DNA of 64,000 nt. Origin: Vibrio coralliirubri. Lineage in GTDB: Bacteria > Pseudomonadota > Gammaproteobacteria > Enterobacterales > Vibrionaceae. Position 1 is the first letter of the stretch. Each line of letters opens with the position of its first letter. The notes below the pieces were generated by a model. It made no database searches. It had not been told where the DNA came from and worked only from the letters and a program-made list of their open reading frames with translations. The position numbers and the translations under genes were made by a program. Location: contig NZ_AP025470.1 of the NCBI RefSeq assembly GCF_024347375.1, positions 434,001 through 498,000 on the forward strand, given 5' to 3'. Shown here one piece after another: positions 56,696 to 64,000 of the stretch.

Positions 56696-58918
56696 ATGGT
56701 TGCGGTACGAAGCGCACATTTAAACCCAAGCGAACAGTTTGAGCTAGAAAGTTGGATTGCGTCACTGAATCAAGACGCAAAGACCTCGAATAAACTGATC
56801 AAAGTTTATCGTCACTGTGAAGAGCTACTAAAAGATCACGAGCAAGCGTCGCTCTTGCTTTGGCGTGGCCGCGAGATGATCGAAATCTTGGTTACGCTGT
56901 CCATGGACCGTGCCACTTTAATTGCAGCGCAACTTTTCCCCGTCGTCTCAAGCGGCGTTTTTGAGCGCGAAGCGTTTGAAGAAAGCTACGGTAAAGAAAC
57001 CGTAAAGTTGATCGATGGCGTTGAAGAAATGGCGGCTTTAGGCCAGTTAAACGTGACTCTTGAAGGCAGTGCTGCCTCGGGTCAAGTTGATAACGTTCGC
57101 CGCATGTTACTGGCAATGGTCGACGACTTCCGCTGCGTAGTCATCAAACTCGCTGAACGAATCTGTAACCTTATTGAGGTGAAAAAAGCGCCTGATGCTG
57201 TGCGTCGCGCGGCAGCAAAAGAGTGTTCTAACATCTACGCTCCGCTCGCTAACCGTTTAGGTATTGGTCAGCTTAAGTGGGAAATCGAAGATTACGCATT
57301 CCGCTACCAACAGCCAGACACCTACAAGCAGATTGCTAAACAGCTGTCTGAGCGTCGCATCGTACGTGAACAATACATCACAGACTTCGTTGACGACTTA
57401 ACGGCGGAAATGAACCGTTCAAGCATCAATGCTGAAGTCAGCGGTCGACCAAAACACATCTACAGCATCTGGCGTAAAATGCAGAAGAAAGGCTTGGACT
57501 TCGATGAGCTCTTTGACGTACGTGCGGTACGTATCATCGCCGACCAGCTCCAAGACTGCTATGCCGGCCTAGGTGTGGTTCATACCAAATACAAACATCT
57601 ACCAAGTGAATTTGATGACTACGTGGCGAACCCTAAGCCAAATGGTTACCAGTCTATTCACACCGTGGTTCTGGGACCAGAAGGCAAGACCATTGAGATT
57701 CAGATCCGTACCAAGCAGATGCACGAAGACTCTGAGCTTGGTGTAGCTGCGCACTGGAAGTACAAAGAAGGTGCTTCAAGCGGACGCAGTGGTTACGACG
57801 AGAAAATCACTTGGTTGCGCAAACTTATCGATTGGCAAGAAGAGATGTCGGATTCTGGCGAGATGCTGGATGAAGTTCGTAGCCAAGTATTCGATGATCG
57901 CGTATATGCCTTTACACCGCGCGGTGATGTGGTCGATTTACCTATGGGTGCAACCCCATTGGACTTCGCTTACCACATCCACTCGATGGTTGGACACCGC
58001 TGTATCGGTGCCAAAGTAGCAGGCCGTATCGTACCGTTCACTCATAAATTATCGATGGGTGATCAGGTTGAAATCATTACTCAGAAAGAACCGAACCCAT
58101 CACGTGATTGGTTAAACCCAACCACAGGTTTTGTTCATTCAGGTCGTGCTCGCGCGAAGATTAACGCTTGGTTCCGTGCACAAAGCCGAGAGAAGAACCT
58201 CGAAGCGGGTCGAGACATCCTTGAGGCAGAACTAGCGAAAGTGGGTGCAACTCTAAAAGATGCCGACCAATACGCTCTGAGACGCTTTAACGTCAACACG
58301 CCAGATGAGCTTTATGCTGGTATTGGCAGTGGCGACTTACGTATTAACCAAGTGGTTAATCACATCAATGCGTTGGTGAATAAGCCTACGGCGGAAGAAG
58401 AAGACAAGAAAGCGCTAGAGAAACTGCTTGAGTCGGAAAACAAGCCAGCACAACAGAGTCGTCCGAAGAAAGATGCGGTAGTGGTTGAGGGCGTTGATAA
58501 CCTAATGACGCATCTAGCGCGTTGCTGTCAGCCAATCCCAGGTGATGTGATTAAAGGTTACATCACTCAAGGCCGCGGTATCTCAGTGCACCGCGCTGAC
58601 TGTGAACAACTAGGCGAGCTTAGTATGCACGCGCCAGAACGTATCATTGATACTGTTTGGGGCAATGGCTTTGTTGGTTCATACATCCTAACGCTACGTG
58701 TTGAAGCACTAGAGCGTAATGGCTTGTTGAAAGACATCACCTCACTGTTCTCGAACGAGAAGATCAGCGTGACCACAATGAAGAGCCGCATCGATTACAA
58801 ACGTCAGCTATCGGTAATGGATTTCGATTTGGAAGTGACTAATATTGAAATTCTGAGTCGCGTGACCAGCCGAGTTGAGCAAATCAAAGATGTGATGAGC
58901 GTAAAACGCCTAGGCTAA
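56696..58918 (+). CDS. relA: (p)ppGpp synthetase I RelA
   Basis: 740 residues from ATG 56696, chosen over the adjacent ATG 56693 for its spacing to AGGAAG. RelA makes (p)ppGpp when amino acids are scarce. Domain order: a degenerate hydrolase domain (about 30-210, without a complete HD motif), the synthetase (about 240-400, with SGRPKHIYSIWRKMQKKG and the acidic ELFDVRAVRI), TGS (about 405-470), a zinc-finger-like region with CCQPIPGD, and an ACT domain at the end. The monofunctional layout marks it as RelA, not SpoT. Confidence 0.96.
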   Translation: MVAVRSAHLNPSEQFELESWIASLNQDAKTSNKLIKVYRHCEELLKDHEQASLLLWRGREMIEILVTLSMDRATLIAAQLFPVVSSGVFEREAFEESYGKETVKLIDGVEEMAALGQLNVTLEGSAASGQVDNVRRMLLAMVDDFRCVVIKLAERICNLIEVKKAPDAVRRAAAKECSNIYAPLANRLGIGQLKWEIEDYAFRYQQPDTYKQIAKQLSERRIVREQYITDFVDDLTAEMNRSSINAEVSGRPKHIYSIWRKMQKKGLDFDELFDVRAVRIIADQLQDCYAGLGVVHTKYKHLPSEFDDYVANPKPNGYQSIHTVVLGPEGKTIEIQIRTKQMHEDSELGVAAHWKYKEGASSGRSGYDEKITWLRKLIDWQEEMSDSGEMLDEVRSQVFDDRVYAFTPRGDVVDLPMGATPLDFAYHIHSMVGHRCIGAKVAGRIVPFTHKLSMGDQVEIITQKEPNPSRDWLNPTTGFVHSGRARAKINAWFRAQSREKNLEAGRDILEAELAKVGATLKDADQYALRRFNVNTPDELYAGIGSGDLRINQVVNHINALVNKPTAEEEDKKALEKLLESENKPAQQSRPKKDAVVVEGVDNLMTHLARCCQPIPGDVIKGYITQGRGISVHRADCEQLGELSMHAPERIIDTVWGNGFVGSYILTLRVEALERNGLLKDITSLFSNEKISVTTMKSRIDYKRQLSVMDFDLEVTNIEILSRVTSRVEQIKDVMSVKRLG

Positions 58919-58925
58919 AATTCTC

Positions 58926-59040
58926 GTCATACTTGAAGCTGATGGCGTTGTTGCCTGCGCGCACTCGCTCAATCACATAGGCAAGCTATGCTCAGGAGTC
59001 TCGCTTGCTTGTCGCCTAGCCACAGTTTCAATTATTTAGA
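58926..59040. repeat. Palindromic intergenic repeat element downstream of relA
   Basis: The ends are imperfect inverted copies: TTGAAGCTGATGGC near 58933 and, on the other strand, TTGAAACTGTGGCTAGGC from 59031. The middle holds CATAG-GCAAG-CTATG and a GC-rich block with GCACTCGCTCA. Sequences with this layout (ending in TTCAATTATTTAGAGAA-like tails) are known to me as dispersed intergenic elements in vibrios and enterics. It ends just before the relA terminator, so it is likely transcribed and folded. Confidence 0.6.
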
Positions 59041-59058
59041 GAATTAGACAGTATCAAC

Positions 59059-59091
59059 AAAGGTGAGTGGTTTTGGCTGCTCACCTTTTTT
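59059..59091 (+). terminator. Terminator after relA
   Basis: Stem AAAGGTGAG/CTCACCTTT (59059-59067 with 59080-59088) with a T-run. It lies beyond the repeat element, 140 bases after the relA stop. Confidence 0.8.
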
Positions 59092-59147
59092 AGTTTTAGA
59101 AGACGTTATAAATTTAAAAATCAAAGACAGTGAATAGGAAGAAAGCG

Positions 59148-59945
59148 ATGAATCACCCGATTGAACAACTTGAACAGATCATGACTAAGCTGCGCGATCC
59201 AGAAGGTGGCTGTCCTTGGGATTTGAAACAAAATTTTGAAACAATTGTGCCGCATACTATCGAAGAAACCTACGAGGTGGTGGATGCGATTCACAACAAA
59301 GATTGGCCGAACCTACAAGAAGAGTTGGGCGACCTGTTGTTTCAGGTGATTTTTTACAGCCAGCTCGCGAAAGAGCAGGGGCTGTTTGAGTTCTCTGATG
59401 TGGTCGATGGCATCAATGAGAAGCTAACGCGCCGCCATCCGCATGTGTTTTCTGATACCGAGTTTGAGAGCGATGAAGAAATTAATGCCAACTGGGAAGC
59501 TGAAAAAGCCAAAGAAAAAGCTCAGGCAGGCAAAACTCAAGAAAGTATTCTAGACTCAATACCAAACTCTCTACCTGCGCTTTCACGTGCTACAAAGATT
59601 CAAAAACAGGTAGCGAAATATGGCTTTGATTGGGACTCTATTGGCCCTGTGGCGAATAAGGTTTTAGAGGAAGTTGATGAGGTGCTGGAAGAAGCACTTC
59701 AAGTGACGCCAAACGAAGATTTGGTTGAAGAAGAGTTGGGAGACTTGCTGTTTGCGACGGTCAATTTGGTGCGACATTTGGGTAAAAATCCAGAGTCTGC
59801 TCTCAATAAAGCCAATCTGAAGTTTTCACGTCGCTTTAAAGGGGTGGAACAAAAAGTTCGTCAGCAAGATAAAATTTTGACCGATTTTTCACTACAACAG
59901 CTTGATTCCATGTGGGATGAAGTCAAGGTGGCGGAGAAAAGATAA
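59148..59945 (+). CDS. mazG: Nucleoside triphosphate pyrophosphohydrolase MazG
   Basis: 265 residues from ATG 59148, with GGAAG upstream; a GTG at 59130 is in frame but does not fit the ribosome site. Hydrolyses NTPs to NMP and PPi and can reduce (p)ppGpp effects. Two MazG repeats are seen; the first has the [10 protein letters not shown]...[10 protein letters not shown] metal motif, the second [10 protein letters not shown]...[12 protein letters not shown]. The [11 protein letters not shown] start segment is family-specific. It follows relA as in many gammaproteobacteria. Confidence 0.95.
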   Translation: MNHPIEQLEQIMTKLRDPEGGCPWDLKQNFETIVPHTIEETYEVVDAIHNKDWPNLQEELGDLLFQVIFYSQLAKEQGLFEFSDVVDGINEKLTRRHPHVFSDTEFESDEEINANWEAEKAKEKAQAGKTQESILDSIPNSLPALSRATKIQKQVAKYGFDWDSIGPVANKVLEEVDEVLEEALQVTPNEDLVEEELGDLLFATVNLVRHLGKNPESALNKANLKFSRRFKGVEQKVRQQDKILTDFSLQQLDSMWDEVKVAEKR

Positions 59946-60023
59946 CCAAAGCTTTTATCATGAATTGATTTGAAGCAAAAAATAAAAAATAGCAGTGTGA
60001 TAGATTTCACGTTGTGGCGATAA

Positions 60024-61736
<1,713 letters not shown>

Positions 61737-61760
61737 AAAGGAATACAGGTAGCTGCGTAA

Positions 61761-63116
<1,356 letters not shown>

Positions 63117-63146
63117 TTCCTAGCGAATTGTTAATCTAAGCTTTTT

Positions 63147-63178
63147 AAATGCCTCGCTTATGCGGGGCATTTTTTTGT
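63147..63178 (+). terminator. Terminator after eno
   Basis: Stem AAATGCCTCGC/GCGGGGCATT (63147-63171, with a T-G pair) and a run of seven T's, 30 bases past the eno stop. Confidence 0.88.
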
Positions 63179-63359
63179 CTAAAATTCGTCATTCCCTAGA
63201 CTGACGAAGGAAGGAATAGGAAATCTCACATAGGTTTCGAATAACAATAATTCCCCGACTTATTGATTCCCTGACACCACATATCTCGCACCAATAAGCT
63301 CATTATGGTATATATGTGCCTTATTCTAGTTCCTTCTTTTTCAACCGGCGAAAGGTGTT

Positions 63360-63641
63360 ATGCGAATTTTTGCTTTAGTACTGCTCATAGTGTTTGGCTG
63401 GCTACAACACACACTGTGGCTCGGTAAAAATGGTATCTCTGATTACTACGGTGTGAACAACGAAATCCAAGTTCAACAGCAAGTAAATGAAAAGCTGCAT
63501 ATTCGAAATGCAGAAATGTTTGCTGAAATTGACGATCTACGCCAAGGCTTAGACGCGATAGAAGAACGCGCACGTCATGAACTTGGAATGGTCAAAGAAG
63601 GCGAAACGTTTTATCGCATCATTGGCGAGGAATCCCATTAA
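63360..63641 (+). CDS. ftsB: Cell-division protein FtsB
   Basis: 93 residues. One membrane span near the N-terminus (residues about 4-20, [19 protein letters not shown]) and a periplasmic coiled coil (about 30-65), with the end containing [18 protein letters not shown]. FtsB joins FtsL and FtsQ at the septum. The stop overlaps the ispD start (TAATG). Confidence 0.95.
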   Translation: MRIFALVLLIVFGWLQHTLWLGKNGISDYYGVNNEIQVQQQVNEKLHIRNAEMFAEIDDLRQGLDAIEERARHELGMVKEGETFYRIIGEESH

Positions 63642-64000
63642 TGTCGACTCAACTTCAAAGCGTGATTGCCGTTGTACCTGCAGCGGGCGTCGGTAGCCGA
63701 ATGAAGGCAGACCGCCCTAAGCAATATCTCAAGATTCACGGTAAAACAATTTTAGAGCACACCGTTGAGAAATTACTGTCTCACCCACAAGTCGCTCAAA
63801 TTGTCGTTGCGATCAGCGATGATGACCCATACTACCCTGAGCTAGCACTTAACCAGAATCCACAAGTGATCAGAGTGTCAGGCGGAAGCGAGCGAGCAGA
63901 TTCTGTACTCTCTGCGCTAAACTATATCGCTGAGCAGCAGCTTAGTGATTGGGTAATGGTTCACGATGCGGCAAGACCTTGTGTTCAGCTAAGTGACATC
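63641..64000 (+). CDS. ispD: 2-C-methyl-D-erythritol 4-phosphate cytidylyltransferase (partial)
   Basis: The first 120 codons only; the gene runs off the right edge. The nucleotidyltransferase start [36 protein letters not shown] and [10 protein letters not shown] are IspD hallmarks. The enzyme works in isoprenoid synthesis by the MEP pathway. The ftsB-ispD order is conserved in gammaproteobacteria. Confidence 0.96.
   Translation, partial: MSTQLQSVIAVVPAAGVGSRMKADRPKQYLKIHGKTILEHTVEKLLSHPQVAQIVVAISDDDPYYPELALNQNPQVIRVSGGSERADSVLSALNYIAEQQLSDWVMVHDAARPCVQLSDI

Overview
The window looks like chromosome 1 of a marine Vibrio. Nearly every chromosomal protein reads as a Vibrio-type orthologue, and the gene order follows the conserved Vibrio backbone (yggU-yggT-proC-yggS / pilT-pilU ... 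metK-tkt-epd-pgk-fba ... nadB-rpoE-rseABC-lepA-lepB-rnc-era-recO-pdxJ-acpS ... relA-mazG-pyrG-eno-ftsB-ispD). A Splendidus-clade species is my guess and is not proven by what I can see.

Bases 1-6161 are the right-hand (late, virion) part of a tailless-phage provirus related to the corticovirus PM2 group of double-jelly-roll phages. The left part, presumably replication and integration genes, lies outside the window. Visible in order are the end of a membrane protein, a Walker-type genome-packaging ATPase, a leader with two identical palindromic operators, a tiny membrane protein, a PM2 P2-like major capsid protein, a run of small single-span membrane proteins, a larger membrane protein with 11-residue helical repeats, two beta-rich candidate vertex proteins, and a lysis module (membrane-anchored M15 peptidase plus holin-like protein) followed by two tiny genes. 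The genes overlap or abut, so they probably form one late operon. Several are too short for standard gene finders.

Bases 6162-7560 are a poorly conserved junction holding one short-chain dehydrogenase gene and about 500 bases without a gene. The intact terminator of yggU marks the start of the chromosomal backbone.

Bases 7561-26773 hold the yggS-proC-yggT-yggU operon, the twitching-motility ATPases pilT and pilU, a small lipoprotein gene, ruvX, yqgE, gshB, rsmE, endA, sprT, a DUF2189 membrane protein, metK (with a MetJ-box array upstream), then a central carbon block (transketolase, E4P dehydrogenase, phosphoglycerate kinase, class II aldolase) and the mechanosensitive channel MscS. A complete IS3-family element (26804-28115) with a 3-bp target duplication sits between mscS and the terminator it shared with argO.

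Bases 28116-40700 hold argO/argP, a SIMPL protein, serA, rpiA, fau, 6S RNA, zapA, ygfB, ubiH, ubiI, a small unknown gene, a candidate FnrS-like small RNA, a YbaK-type deacylase, ygfZ, sdhE and a CptA-like protein. Bases 40721-64000 hold nadB, the sigma-E operon (rpoE-rseABC with a sigma-E-type promoter), lepA, the lepB-rnc-era-recO-pdxJ-acpS cluster, the BarA/VarS hybrid kinase, rlmD, relA, mazG, pyrG, eno, ftsB and the start of ispD. The backbone is ordinary. The novelty lies in the provirus, the small genes and RNAs, and a few regulatory sites.
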